DNA of 64,000 nt from Hofstenia miamia (GCA_900660155.1 CABFPE010000316.1:455743-519742); one strand, 5' to 3'; counted from the stretch's first letter, positions 1 to 12,726 are shown. The notes: generated from the sequence alone by a model not told the origin. Made by a program: numbers and translations.

Positions 1-2046
1 AGTTTTTCTCACATTTTAGATCAATACTTAAATCATTCCAAAAGATTGAATATTTAAAAGAAAATGAATCTTGACGACTATTGATGCTAAAAAGTGTTTT
101 ACTTCTTTTATTGACTTTGATGTAATTATTAAGAAAACTTAATGAACTTAATTCATGAATAAATTTGTGAATCATACGTAAAGATTGATATTGAATAATG
201 TAACTCGTTGTTAAAATATTATATGATGATTTTAATTGCTTTATGGATTCATGTTTTTAAGTTACATATTTAGGTGTTGATATTGACAAAGATTTAAAAT
301 TTAATTATTTTCTCCTAAAAAAGTTCCAAAAAAATGTCTTCTGGCGTTAGATACTTATACCACCTTAGAAATTTCAACTATTGTATGCATTTTGTTTATT
401 GCAATTACATTATTGTTCATTATTATTATATTGTCCCCAATATATCAAATACAATTTCATACAGCGGCAATTATATTTAAACATAAGTATGGTCGAGAAT
501 AAATGTCTTTTTTTGCTAGTTACTTAAAAGTAAATCCACAATCACATACATTTATTTGCAACCGTATTCTTGTTTTCATCGAGCAGCTTCAAATATTTGG
601 AACAATTTTGAGAGATAAGATTAGAGTAGAAATAAATTACATACAAATTTAGAAAATGATTAAAAAGTTCGCTTTTACACCGACAAAACACAGTTGGAGA
701 CACGAGCATGCTAACTACACTTACCGATTTCTTGCACTGACCACAGCACCTACATAGACACGAGGGCATTTATTTTTATTATATATTATTCATGTAAATT
801 TAGTTTGTAGTTTTATAATTGCAACTTTTAGCAAATATATTGCTTTGACTTTTAATATTTATCTAAATTATTAAGACGAAGTAATGAAAAAACTTTTGAA
901 AACTATCGTTTAACTACATATACAAATTAAAATCTGGTACTTGTGTGATTAATTATGTTTCAAAAGAAATTTGCAATGCAATTAAATGACGAAAAGTAAA
1001 ATTAATGATGCACAAGTTTGCTTTATCAAATGCCAATGACAGTGCACACATGAGCAAGTGAGCATTAAAATTAAAATATTTAATGTCAGTAAACAGAACA
1101 ACCTATGAGAGCTAATTGGACTGATTACGAAAAATCAAATATGACTATTAGCAATTAAGAAAATCTGCTTTAACCAGAGATTTTCTTCGATAAACTAAAT
1201 TATACAAAAGAGAAATGACGATATATTCATCAATTTTTGGGAAAATTTAAAGGAGTTTAACTAGTATATTAACGAATTAAGTATTGATAACTAAAAAAAC
1301 TGAAATAATTGACCACCTCGATACAACATTTAAGGAGCTTGGGAATTTCAATTTTCCCCAATATATTAAAAAGATCAATATTAGCAAATTTTCAGTAAAA
1401 GAATACTTTTCTTTTAGACTCGCAAATGGTGGTGAACTGGAAACCATAATAACAAACTTGGACACAAGTGAATCGATTGACTTTACTAATCTTCCATTTT
1501 CATTACATATTTAGTGGTTTTCATATTTTAGTGAGTAATTACTATTCGCATTTAACCAATGTACCAATATGTTTCGGTCACCCCTTTAATAAATTATTCG
1601 AAAAATTATTAAATAATAAGGAAAACGTGTATTTGATATCTGAAAATGTTCTCTCAAACAAAAACAATTTGGTTTTCGTATGGTTATAGCATTCAAAATG
1701 AATTTTGTCAATAGAATCGAATTAGTCCTAGGCAAATGTAGTTGGGTGTGCTTCTTGATTTGAGCAAACTTTAACCCAATGAATTTTGATATATGGAAAA
1801 ACAAATTTATATTTTATAATTTTGGCAACAACACTATTAATTTAATAATGACAGCAACGTGTTATACTTAATGGTGAAAAATCCAAATATATTACAGTTA
1901 ACTGAGTTGTACCTCAGGGCACAGTCATTGGCCTGAATCATGAAATTCAAATAAAAAAACTATAAGAAATAAAAAAAATTGCTGGCATTACTCACTCAAA
2001 TATAATACATTCTAAGTGAGAACAATGTACTACATATATACATATA
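1..2046. other. AT-rich non-coding stretch
   Basis: I see no gene here. Only short chance ORFs (up to about 76 codons, on both strands and overlapping each other) occur, with no recognisable domain. The composition is uniformly AT-rich. Confidence 0.6.
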
Positions 2047-3593
2047 CAGGGTGATTACAAAGTCCTTATAGCATTTATATCCCTTGCTAATTAACAACAT
2101 CATTCAGGATCAATATATATTAACAAAAAGAACAATTACAGGTATTACGTTACATCCAGTTTTCAAAGTGAGATCCTTCTTGCTCAATGCACAAGCGACA
2201 TCTCTTTGAAAGTGTCAAAATTGAAGATTCCAGCAAAAGTGACTCCGAAATTTGCTCAACGGCATCTTCAATTTTAGTCTTCAACTAAGCCACACTATTT
2301 ACGGTAGAACTGTACACTTTCTCACGCAAATACCCCCAAAAGAAGTAGTCCAACGGCGTTAAGTCAGGGCTTCTTGCACTCCACATTATTGGTCCATCTC
2401 TTCCCCACCATCGTCCAGGAAATTTTGAATTTAAAAATTGTCGCACATTAAGTCCCCAATGGCCTGTTGCACCATCCTGCTGCAAAATGGTTCGTGAAAA
2501 GATACGCTTCCTCTTCATTTGAGGTACCAAAACATTCTTTAGGAAATCCAAATAGTTGTCCTTATTCACATTCTCTTCAAAAAAGTAAGGTCCAAAGAGG
2601 TGGCGTGTTGTGTAGCCAACCCAAACAGTAACTTTGGGGGATTGGAAACAGCGGTCACTTGTTTCGTGTGGGTTATCATAGCCCCAAATGCGGCAATTGA
2701 ACTTGTTCACTGTACCGCCAACATGAAATGTGGCCTCATCACTGAATAAAATTCCGTGCAAGTAATCTGGGTTATTGGAAATTCGGTCGAGCACGTCTTG
2801 ACACATCACCATCCTCGCGCTTTTGTCATCATCTGATAAGTGTTGGACCATAGAAAGGTGGTAATTCTTCATGCCATGTGATTTCAGAATTTTTTGAACA
2901 GTACTGTACGGAATTGTTAAGATGTGTGACGCGGCCCTGATTGAACTGCGAGGATTTTCCTCAAAATGTTCCAAAACTTCATTGTTTTCGGTAACTGAAA
3001 CTGTTGGTCTTCCAGCTCTTCGTCGATCATGGACGCTACNCACATCACCATCCTCGCGCTTTTGTCATCATCTGATAAGTGTTGGACCATAGAAAGGTGG
3101 TAATTCTTCATGAGATGTGATTTCAGAATTTTTTTTAACAGTACTGTACAGAATTGTTAAGATGTGTGACTGCGAGGATTTTCCTCAAAATGTTCCAAAA
3201 CTTCATTGTTTTCAGTAACTGAAACTGTTGGTCTTCCAGCTCTTTGTCGATCATGGACGCTACCCGTACCTTTGAATCGTCGATATGTGTTTCTTATGGT
3301 GACATGGGTTGGCGGAGTACGGCGCATTTCACGCTTCCATGCTTGCTGAACTTCAATAATTGATTCATCAGATTTGGCCATTTGCAGGAAAAGAAAAATG
3401 CGTTCATCTGTTGATAGCGCCATAATGAAAAATGTGACTAAAAAGCAATTATTACAGAGTGAGTGAAACTCACTTTAACCAAATATAATAGCCGATATTA
3501 ACGCAGTGTGTAAGCGTGAGTAATAGTGCAATCATAGTCAGACTAAAATACAAATAGTGTTACAAATCCCATAACGACTTTATAATCACCCTG
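2047..3593 (-). mobile_element. Tc1/mariner element, DD41D (rosa/VS-like) type
   Basis: The ends are inverted copies of each other: CAGGGTGATTACAAAGTC at 2047 and its reverse complement with one change (CAGGGTGATTATAAAGTC) ending at 3593. TA precedes the left end; the right flank reads AA, so the TA duplication is not perfect. Between the ends lies a minus-strand transposase. A single N at 3040 joins two diverged copies of the same segment (about 2803-2955 and 3041-3180), so the middle of the element as assembled is probably a chimera of two genomic copies rather than a biological duplication. Confidence 0.85.
2285..3423 (-). pseudogene. Tc1/mariner transposase (DD41D), disrupted by an assembly seam
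   Basis: Cut-and-paste transposase acting in the nucleus on the element's own terminal repeats. The N-terminal helix-turn-helix part starts at 3423 (MALSTDERIFLFLQMAKSDE) and contains the linker GRPTVSVTENN; the catalytic part reads from the seam to 2285. Visible catalytic motifs are FSDEATFH (first Asp), QQDGATGHW (second Asp) and SPDLTPLDYF (third Asp). I count 41 residues between the second Asp and the Asp of PLD, which is the spacing of the rosa/VS DD41D branch rather than DD34E or DD34D. The C-terminal WGYLREKVYSS block is also typical. The two halves are in different frames across the N, and the segment right of the seam lacks 15 bases coding the SSIRAA region. Known: this transposase type is common in arthropods and some other invertebrates. 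Inferred: this copy is inactive or misassembled. Confidence 0.85.
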
Positions 3594-6156
3594 AATATCT
3601 CTAAATAATTCTGAATTAATGCACATCTTGGCCTGGGTGATGATTCTACAATAGATGCTGTAATTCATTGCAAATATTGATGAAATACAAATGTCATTAG
3701 TCCAAAACTGGGTTGCTACAGTGTATTTATGCAATCACCATATACCATTTCACTTCCACTGCAAATGCTGCTTGATTTCTCTACCAATTCAATGGAATGG
3801 CTTCATTCCAGCTGCGTTTTTAGCTGTAGGAAATGCTGATGGGCTGAACAACGCCTGTCCAAGGTTATTCTTTGAAGCACTTAAAGAAAGAGCTTCTTGG
3901 GTTTGTTAATATTAAGTATTTGTAATGATTGTTTTGTAAATTTCTTAACAGTTATCAGCACATCTGTCAATATGTTGTTGACACATGCATATTTTTTGTA
4001 TTTCAACAGCAATGTATCTTGTTACTAATATTAGATTATATAGGAGAATGAATATAATTATTTACCCCATGCAAAAGTATTGTGATTACAATATTTATAG
4101 GACTTCTGTTTTCCATCCCTACAATCACTTTAAAAGCAGTGTTGATATGCTTTAGGAGAATCTCTTTATCTTTTAACTAGAAGGCAAGCAATCTTTGGAC
4201 TCTTAATTTTTAATGTAACGATTGATATCTACCATACATGGTATCCAAATCAATTTGAAAATTATCACAATTAATTAAAACCTTTTCAAATCATATAAAA
4301 CTAGAATTTTTTCACAAGTTGAAAAACAATCTCAATTATTACATGTTTTTTCCAATTTATACAATTATGTAAATGAAAGATGCTACAAAACTAAAATGTT
4401 AATAAAGTAAAATGATTTATTAATCACCATCGCTGTAAAAATGAAGTAAATATATTTTCAATACATTTTTCACGTTGAATTCAAGAATAAAATATTTGGA
4501 AGTAGGAATTTTTATATGAAACGCTTCAAGGTTGTTGATAACATGTTTTGTTAATAGGGTCGCAAATTTGTTGTTAGCATTTATTGATACACATATAAAC
4601 AAAATGTTTAAAAATATAAATTTTATATTATAAGAAATTGCTTACATTTTTGAAATTTTATTGGTGTGTTTTATATTAAGAATTAAATAAATACCCGATA
4701 TATGATTTCCATGTTTGTGAATTACATTTCTTTTCCAACATTTTTTTAGTTTTGTGACTTACATTTCTTTATGTATATTTCTAAGATTGAATTAAGTTTA
4801 ACATGGATAGTTGTAAAATGATATTACACTTTCCCACTAACTATTAAGATCTTTACCACACATTTATGTGAACTCTAGTTGATGATTGGATCAAAATGAA
4901 TTAAATTATTTTTGATTGGTTTATATGCTAAAAGTTTGCAATAACTAACACGTACTTTGAACACTTTTTTCAATTTAAAATTCAGCAATGACTCCATAAG
5001 CTGATAACAAAGCTCATAGTCAAAAAATCTACAAAAAGATGGACATACCAAACAAGACGATCTCTCACAACCAAAAAAATTCGTTTTAAAGCCTACATTA
5101 TCAAAGACCATGTATTCTCTAAAGACTGTTGGTAAAGTAGTTCAACCAGAGGTGGTAAACTGTCTCAATGAAATTTCCAAAGAACGTCAGATGAAATATA
5201 TCTTTGTTAGAGAATTAAAAATCAGTGAGTGGCAAAAAATAGACAATGCATATAGTTTTCACACAAAGTATAGCCCTGTGGTAAAAATGGCAACTGCTTC
5301 TTCCTGCCTAAACATTATGCAGAGAAAACTCTGGGGGAAGAATACAAGATTTTTATTGGACTTAAAATTCGACGTGGTAAGGATAAACCACCAATAATCC
5401 AGGTGGCAATGCACAAACTGTATTTAGATTTAGTTTGTAAAAATATTTAGAATCAATATATATATGTACCATCAATTTTTATTTCAATTGTTAAAAAATA
5501 GTACTTACTAGTGAAACAAAAAACTTGATTCAAAAATGAATTTTAAAATAAAAACTTTATAATTATTGAGAAAGCATTAGCATTCTCATTTTTCTTCAGT
5601 CAATGAGTAAATTTTGATAATCGCAAATGAATACATAACGCCATTTCAAAAACAAATCAATTAGATATGAAACTCACAAAACATTTTTAATTACAAAGAC
5701 TAACACATTTTCATAAAAAATACATTTACACAAAAATGATTAAATTGATTGATTTTACAAAACACATAGTTGTACATTATAAAAACACAACAGCAATCGT
5801 TAAATGATTTAAACTACATTTTGTACACTAGGTATTAAAACAACTTAGGAACATTTTCTAAATATAGAAATAAATAGCATAAATTACAATTATCAGAAAT
5901 TGATAAAATGAAATAAATACTTCTTCAAGACGGCTTACTCATTGTATTCAAATATAAAATATATATCTCACAATATGCAATTAGGAAAACCACATTTTAA
6001 CTCAATTTCCCATTAAGCATTTTAAAATCATAGAGATTGAGAATTTTATCATAATAAATCTGATTTTGTTAGAGTTTCTAAGGCATAGTATTGGAGAGAA
6101 TGCCAATATATAATGGATTTCCAATTATTTTTCTACTATTTGAGAGTCAAAATTTT
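3594..6156. other. Non-coding stretch with unrecognised short ORFs
   Basis: No gene is recognised. Two ORFs stand out slightly by length: 3691-3909 (+, 72 codons) and 5110-5397 (+, 95 codons, starting MYSLKTVGKVVQPEVVNCLN). The second has a plausible amino-acid mix and could be a decayed exon, but I see no domain, and an overlapping ORF on the other strand (4875-5111) ends where it begins. Confidence 0.4.
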
Positions 6157-6741
6157 CATTTTCCTTTTAGTGATTTGTTTTGTCTTTTTGAAAAATAAAA
6201 TATTTGCCTTTGGGAATATTTAATTTTCCTTTGGTGATTTTTTTGTCATTTCGAACAAAATTACCTGCCTTTAGGAATATTTAACTATCCTTTTGGTGAT
6301 TTTTTTTTGTCCTTTCCAACAAAATTTCCTGCCTTTGGAAATATTTAATTATCCTTTTGGTGATTTGTTTTGTCCTTTTGAAAAAAATTACTTGCCTTTG
6401 GGAATATTGAATTTTCCTTTTGGTGATTTTTTTGTCCTTTTGAACAAAATTACTTGCCTTTGGGAATATTGAATTTTCCTTTTGGTGATTTGTTTATCCT
6501 TTTGAACAAAATTACTTGCCTTTAGGAATATTTAATTTTCCTTTTGGTGATTTTTTTATCCTTTTGAACAAAATTATTTGCCTTTGGGATATTTAATTTT
6601 CCTTTTGGTGATTTGTTTTGTCCTTTAGAAAAAAATTACTTGCCTTTGGGATATTTAATTTTCCTTTTGGTGATTTGTTTTGTCCTTTTGAAAAAAATTA
6701 CTTGCCTTTGGGAATATTTAATTTTCCATTTGGTGACTTTT
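6157..6741. repeat. 62-bp minisatellite, about nine to ten copies
   Basis: A tandem array whose unit contains, in order, CCTTTTGGTGATTTGTTTT, TCCTTTTGAACAAAATTAC and TTGCCTTTGGGAATATTTAA. The spacing between successive GGTGATTT motifs is 61-64 bp. Central copies are nearly identical; the first and last are diverged, as expected for an array that grows and is homogenised from the middle. A 62-codon open frame at 6618-6806 is a by-product of the repeat. Confidence 0.93.
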
Positions 6742-7984
6742 TGAATTTTCAAGCAAGGAACATGTACAAACTTATGAAATTTTTATATTATTTTGTAATC
6801 ACATGAGACAAAGTTAGTAATATTAACTTTTTAAAATATAAAAATAACTTACATTATTGAATGAATTCAACCGTCACCACTTGAATCTTTGTGAAAACTG
6901 AATAATGTGTTAAAATGAAGATATCTTTCAGTCATAAGCATTGAACAAAATGCAAACTTCATGACTGTTTTAGTATAAACTTTAAAAAAGGAGAAAGAAA
7001 AACATACATACACTTAAATTTGGCAATTCCTTTTTGTATATTCAGAGTTTTTTGTATTTCAATACATTAATGGTTTTGTTTTTATGTATTTTATTTAATA
7101 TCACACATAAATACCCATTTTAAGGCATTCTAAAAATTAGATTATGTAGTTGAACAATAAATGTTACTGTTTGCTGAAAAGATTACACAATATATAGAAT
7201 ACACATTAATAAACATCTTTTGACAAGATGATTTCTACAGCTAATTTATATCCTCCTGCACATAAAGATAATTCTTCCAACATTTAAGTTTGTAATATAT
7301 GAAATTTATGTATTAATGTACTGACAAACTCTGCAGAGAAACATTTTTAATTTGTAAAGACGCTTAATTTAAGACTTTTATTATTATTTTTTGTAAATGA
7401 TAGTTAATATGATCATTACTAATATTCAAAAAAGCTTTAAATAATTTTATTATTTACTACAATTTATATTAATAATTTGATATAGTGTAAATACCTTCAA
7501 ATGCAATGAGATTCTTGAAATTGATTTAAAAAATTGTAATTATATTCAGCCTGCATTTAAATAATTTATTTAGAAATAAAAAAATCTTCATAAGATTGCA
7601 TAGCATGGACATTCAACTTTTAGGTCAAATGCACTTGCTGATGTAAAAATGCCAGCATAAATTTGTACTTAAAGCAAACAGCCAGTGACTACTAAACAGA
7701 CTATTAATTAAGGAAAGGTTTAACTTAACTAGCTTGCAAAACTATATTAAATTGTAAATAATTACAAACATATGTACAAAGTATTTCAAATGGGTCTTCG
7801 TTGTGTTTAAAAAGTTTGGTAAATATATGAATATTAAAAAGCATACTAAGTTTAAAATAGATTGGACAACCTCATTTAAATGAGGAATTTTGACTTCAAC
7901 ATGATGACCTTCTTTGTTGATGAAATCTAAATAATGATTAGTACTATGGGGAATAATAATGAACTAAGTTACATAAAAATGTAA
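6742..7984. other. AT-rich non-coding stretch
   Basis: No ORF above background and no recognisable element. Confidence 0.6.
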
Positions 7985-8375
7985 TAGCATTAAAAGAGCA
8001 ATAAGAAAATATATAAATTGAAATAAAGTGATATTAAAGATGTAAATAGTAATTTCTAGCTATCCTTCAAAGTGTACATTTATGAAATACCAAGAATAAA
8101 TTGATTATTTAGAATATTCATACATTAGTCAAGGCAAATTACAAAAGAGTTGAGTAATTAAAAACACTTAAAGTTTTAAAATTATAATAATTCTTAGAAG
8201 CAATATGAAATTTGCCATAACTTCTTACTAATATGCAAGGCCTATGTTCTCATTAGGCCATTTAAAAATCATCACTTGGAATTTTTAGGATATAACCTTT
8301 AGAGTAGGTTAATAAATATGCAATCTTACCCAAGCCTTGTACATATTTGCCAATGTTTCACAGTAACTTTGACAG
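7985..8375 (+). repeat. Left copy of a diverged direct repeat (partner at 18420-18775)
   Basis: Shares an ordered set of blocks with 18420-18775: ATATTAAAGATGTAAAT near the start, TATGAAATACCAAGAAT versus CATGAAATACAAAGAAT, TATGTTCTCAT in the middle and ATCTTACCCAAG followed by TGTACATATT at the end. Spacing is conserved within a few tens of bases. The two copies are direct and about 10.4 kb apart, one on each side of the Helitron remains. Confidence 0.7.
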
Positions 8376-9262
8376 GACGATATCTGAATGGCTATTGACT
8401 AATTATATAATGTTCAATTCCTCCTCCTTTGTGATGATATCAGTTAAAGAAATCTAAAGAAAAGATTAGCACCATGGGAATAATATTAATTCAAAATGAA
8501 TTTTCAACCATTACATGGATTGGCACTCAATGGTATGCAAAAAATCAGAAATTAGGGCAGAGGAAAAGTCCATCTCAACCTGCAGACATCCCACCAGGTG
8601 TATGCCATATCAATGCAATAATGCATGTACATCATCAATATTGCATGTAAAACTAACACTCACAAGTTTCAATATATGAATCATTTGGGCCCTAATACAG
8701 CATGTGAATCCCCCATCAGTGTGAACTAATGCAGCATTGCAGGAAAATATTATTTAAAGAAGAGCAAAGCTAGCTCAACTAAATAGAAGTTTGATGTAAT
8801 CATTAATACATTTTATTGAGTGTTTAAAAATGATGTGGTTTTTAAATAATAGGACACATTAATGAACATCAAGCTTATTATCAATGTAATATCCATAAGT
8901 ACTATAATTTGTAGTTATTTAATTAAAATAATTTGATGTATTATACATGGAGAGAAATCCATCTCAATCCAATATTTAAATTTTTCTATTAATTCTAAAG
9001 AAATTCATAACATCTTCTGCCTCTTTGTTATGACTTAATTTATCAAGATTTAATTTTTTGATTTCAACTGGTTTTAAATTTCTTCCTCAGCTTAACGCTA
9101 CATAGTGTAGTTAGTTTGCTACATTATCATCTGTAATTGTTATTTCTTCCAAAATTCTCTGTGTCCTTTTGCTAAACTATTTTAACACTTAAATTCATTG
9201 TCAAGCTAAACATTAATTCTTTACAAACTATAAAAACAGGGCCAAGATTACCAAATATATTA
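8376..9262. other. Non-coding stretch, probably decayed Helitron end
   Basis: No clear frame. The right part (about 9000-9262) lies directly downstream of the helicase remnant on the minus strand and may be its decayed C-terminal region, but I cannot read helicase motifs in it. Confidence 0.4.
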
Positions 9263-9799
9263 TTATTTGATTAATATCTGTTGTACAAACAAAATTTTAT
9301 TATAACAATCTACTGCTTTAACAATTATAACTTCTAGCTGTTGATCAATAATTTCTTGATCTACTATTTTATTAGTTGCACATAAATAGTTGGTTTCTTT
9401 TCCATAAGTAGTGACATCAATTACATTGTTTTGTAAATATTCTAAAATTTGTTCCTCTGTTATTTTTCCAATATGTAATTTCTGTAGAAAATTATAGTAA
9501 GTTTTATCCTCCCTTGCTCTCATATTTATTGTAAGTTCAAAAAATTTATCTTTATCTGGTTGCAATTGACATAGATCACCACATAATAATACACTTATAC
9601 TTCCAAATAGTTCTTTATTAAGAAATATTTTTTTCATTCTAAAATTTATAGCATTGAGGAAGTTGTACCTTACTAATGAAATTTCATCTACTATTAGTAA
9701 CCTTACATTTGCAAATCTATTTCTTATTTTTTTCAATGTATTTAGGGTGTAGTGGCTTGCACTGGCCTGATGTGTGATTAGCAGATGGATTACTTTCAT
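9263..9799 (-). pseudogene. Helitron Pif1-type helicase, motor middle part
   Basis: A 178-codon open stretch. LLIVDEISLVRYNFLNAI is the Walker B/DExx motif of the Pif1 family (usual form LLIIDEISMV), followed by LLCGDLCQLQPD, the family's GD-x-QLpP motif III, and NMRAREDKTYYNFLQKLHIG (usual N-MR...F...L..lR.G). These residues bind and hydrolyse ATP during unwinding of the displaced strand. The C-terminal motifs V and VI are not readable. Upstream, a canonical-looking GTGAGT at about 10000 (minus strand) and an AG near 9830 suggest an intron of roughly 170-200 bp separating this piece from the next exon; this is inference. Confidence 0.85.
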
Positions 9800-9985
9800 G
9801 CACTCTCAGTGTTGTTTGCAGTTAACTTGTAAAATGAATAAATACATAATTAACTCTTGTTAAAAATTAAATTCATATATTTGTAATAGCAATTACAGTG
9901 TAAACAAATAAAGAACAATTTGGCCATTAACTCTTATTTAACACTTAATCAGTAAGTAGTAATGTAATATTTAATTAACATGTAA

Positions 9986-10231
9986 CTACAACTCACTTTG
10001 ATCATTAGTGAAGTCCAATTTCTTTGTTTCACTTAATTTAATATTTTTTATTAAAGTTAAAACTGTGATTTTGAAAATATCATGAAATGTGTATCCTGTT
10101 ATATGTACAACATATTTTCCTGTTGGAGCTGTTAGCAGAACATATTTCTTATCTAAATCATGATCTCTTGTTTTAAAGTGCCTTGTTAATGTATTATATA
10201 TTGCTTTTATTACTCTAGTTTTCCAACACAA
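9986..10231 (-). pseudogene. Helitron Pif1-type helicase, Walker A part
   Basis: Contains LLTAPTGKYVVHITGYTFHD, a degraded form of the family's LLTAPTGKAA-N-GG-T-H- Walker A region, and then the SETKKLDFTND linker that leads to the Walker B piece downstream. The second conserved residue after the lysine (Ala in the family) is Tyr here. The frame closes at 9986 just after the possible splice donor. Confidence 0.75.
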
Positions 10232-11675
10232 CCTCTGGAAACAAACAAATACATCACTTCATTTTGTTTCATTTTGTTGACAACATAATTTGTTTTATAT
10301 ATGATTGATCATTATTTAATGATTAAACTAATTTATCAAGCTCATTTTCAGAGACTCTGGTTGTACATCAAATAACTTTTCTTCATTATCAATAAGTGTA
10401 GAGTCACTCTTGGCCCCTATTTAAATTATTTCTGATTATTTTGGCACTCTAGTTTAGTGATTACATCATCATGACAAAATGAATGTTGCTATCAATTTAT
10501 CAATTTGTTATTGTTTAATTCTTTGTATTTTCAAGTGCAGTTCTATGATCATTTTATTATAATCCCCTCAATTCAAGTCATATGTGTTATTGCTCATTTA
10601 ATTTGCAAGGGAATTTCATGCAACATTTTGTAAACACATTACAGGTAAGGATTTGATGAAATTGTTATAAATATGTGAGAAAACTGTAGTGATTGCACAA
10701 TATAATTTGTCTCACTCCATTCATGTTTGAACTTTTTTGATTTATTTATATGCTAACCCCTTTTAGGTTGTTATAGATTTTTGTATAATAAATCTTGCTT
10801 AAGATCTGGCAACAGTTTGGGAATTTATCAATGAGTGTCTGGGGCAAAAACTAGCCCCTTAACAGTTGGCAGCCCAAATCGTGGTTGCTTTAGGTTATAG
10901 CTATGTATATGTGTAGGGAATAATATCTTTTAATTCAATCATTTTATTGTGTAATGCACTTAATAACAATGCACTGTAACTATAATATGCTGTTAGTAAA
11001 TGTGAACATACAGTAATTACTTGCCTTATGTTTTATTATTTATTTACATGAGCTGAGATAATAGAACTCTGAGCTAAATTGTTTATTTGAGCTAGAAATT
11101 AATACTGAGACACACAAATCACACCTTGGTGAGTAAGGATGGCTTCATGGATATGGCTTTGGTGTGATGCTGTGTGAATTGGTCACTGCTGGAAGTCTAT
11201 TCTCTGTGGATAGTTTCTGTTTTTCTTTAGTGAATCAGTGAACCACCAATGTTCTCTTTTTTGCTAGAGTGTGGGTCACTCTCTACAAAGGTAGCCTCTA
11301 CAACCTTCATTAATCTTTAAGTTTCTCAGTACTGCTGGAGTAGCCAGAGCACACCCATGATTCTACATAAAGACTAAGAAATCTCCAGTCTCACAATCAG
11401 TATCAAAAACAACTTCATTTTAGTCTATATGAGTTTTATAAAATAATTTCATATTTGATTCAATTAACTCATTATTGGAACTGTAAGGATTTTTTAAATT
11501 ATCTTATGAGCACTCTTGTAGGTAAATACAGGTACAACTTTTCATAGAAGTATTTATCATCTTGCTTTTTTGAAAAATTACAAAATCTAATTATGCTCAT
11601 TCTATTACTTTTTCTATAACAGTACTTATCTTTTTCACTATATTTTCAATTTTTTGATTTTAAATAGTATATCAT
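10232..11675. other. Non-coding stretch inside the Helitron region
   Basis: No open frame of note. 11100-11400 is less AT-rich than its surroundings and may be part of another unrecognised insertion. Around 10790-10875 an AATAAA-like signal is followed by TTGGCAGCCC, which resembles an LTR end plus primer-binding site, but no partner repeat is visible. Confidence 0.4.
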
Positions 11676-12409
11676 TGTCTAACATCAGTTGGTAGTTGTT
11701 GTTATTTATTGACCAGATTATGTGCCTTTCATGTTGACTAGTGATTAGTTGTTTTCATGTTGGTACATACTGTAAATACACATTGTATATAAGGCACCAA
11801 AGCATCTGTAAATAGAGAAATAGTTTAACTGTGTTCCCTAGTGATTCTACATGGTGACCCTGATGTGGAACTGTACAGGATCCAAGTCATGAAGGATTTC
11901 CTTGTGATCTGCTGTCCAATTTGTCTGGAAGGAAAGTCAATGCTGCAGTGGCAAAAGATGGTTTTTTCTGACTTGTTTTGTTATTTGTTGTTCTCAGTCA
12001 TTGCTGGCCACAATTGGTATATGGAATGCATCATGCAGAACATGGACCTGGTTCTGAAGGTTAAATCTAATGCCTCTCCACAAAATGAACCCTATCAAAA
12101 GTGAGTTAGCCATGCCTACTCCTTAGTTTTGCATGTTTGAATGAAGAGCTGTTGAATTGATACATTTGGGCCAGATCCTCATCAATTGGGTACACAACTA
12201 TAAATCACAGAGTCTGGCCTGGGGAGGCATGTAACATCAGTTGGTAGTTGGCCAGATCATGCACTTTTTGTGTTGACTAGTGACTAGTTGTTTTCATGTT
12301 TGTACATATTGTAAATATGCATTGTATATAAGACACCCAAGCATCTGTACATAGAGAAATAGTTTAACTGTGTTCTCTATTTTGCTAGAACCACCCCAGT
12401 GATTCTACA
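11676..12409 (+). mobile_element. Small LTR retrotransposon fossil, nested in the Helitron
   Basis: Two direct repeats, 11676-11851 (176 bp) and 12230-12409 (180 bp), both begin with TG and end GATTCTACA. The left one is followed at once by TGGTGACCCTGATGTGG, a form of the primer-binding site seen in many Gypsy-type elements, and the right one is preceded by a purine-rich tract (GGGGAGGCA). The internal part is only about 380 bp, so this is a non-autonomous or much reduced copy. No matching target duplication was found by eye. The LTRs differ by a number of changes, indicating an old insertion, yet younger than the Helitron it interrupts. Confidence 0.8.
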
Positions 12410-12726
12410 AAGTTACCTATGAATTCAGCATAACATATATCTCCTAAATTATTTGTTCTTAGAAAATAATTAAAAAATTGATCCTCTTTACTTTTTAATT
12501 TTGCAAATTTATCTTCTGGCATTTGTGTGTTTACAAATTTTATTTGTATTGTTGAAAATTTAAAAGGATTTTGTAATAAATAGTGTATGCATTCCAATAT
12601 TGAAATTTCATTATATTTGATAAATGTTTTGCAAACTTTATCTATGCAATCTTTGCATTCCTTTAAAAGATTGGTGAATGAATTGTCTGTTTTTGGTATC
12701 ATGACAGAATGTAAATGTAAAGACAT
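12410..12726 (-). pseudogene. Helitron post-Rep region
   Basis: An open stretch with the Helitron signature ISILECIHYLLQNPFKFST (usual form E-sa-EA---LL--P---SS), located between Rep and helicase in this protein class. It ends DICYAEFIGNF, matching the family block T-YaEip--fvW, and is cut off exactly where the LTR element begins. The last seven codons of the open frame belong to the LTR. Confidence 0.75.

Noticed and set aside
542-769. 75-codon minus-strand ORF with a Cys-rich start
   Set aside because: No recognisable domain and no supporting context; consistent with chance.
5110-5397. 95-codon ORF as a host gene
   Set aside because: No family recognised, and a minus-strand ORF ends at the same place; kept only as a note in the non-coding entry.
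10790-10875. LTR end plus primer-binding site (TTGGCAGCCC)
   Set aside because: No second LTR or retroelement coding sequence nearby; one short match is not enough.
11841-12104. 87-codon plus-strand ORF as a gene
   Set aside because: It lies in the internal region of the small LTR element and begins in its LTR and primer-binding site; no domain recognised.
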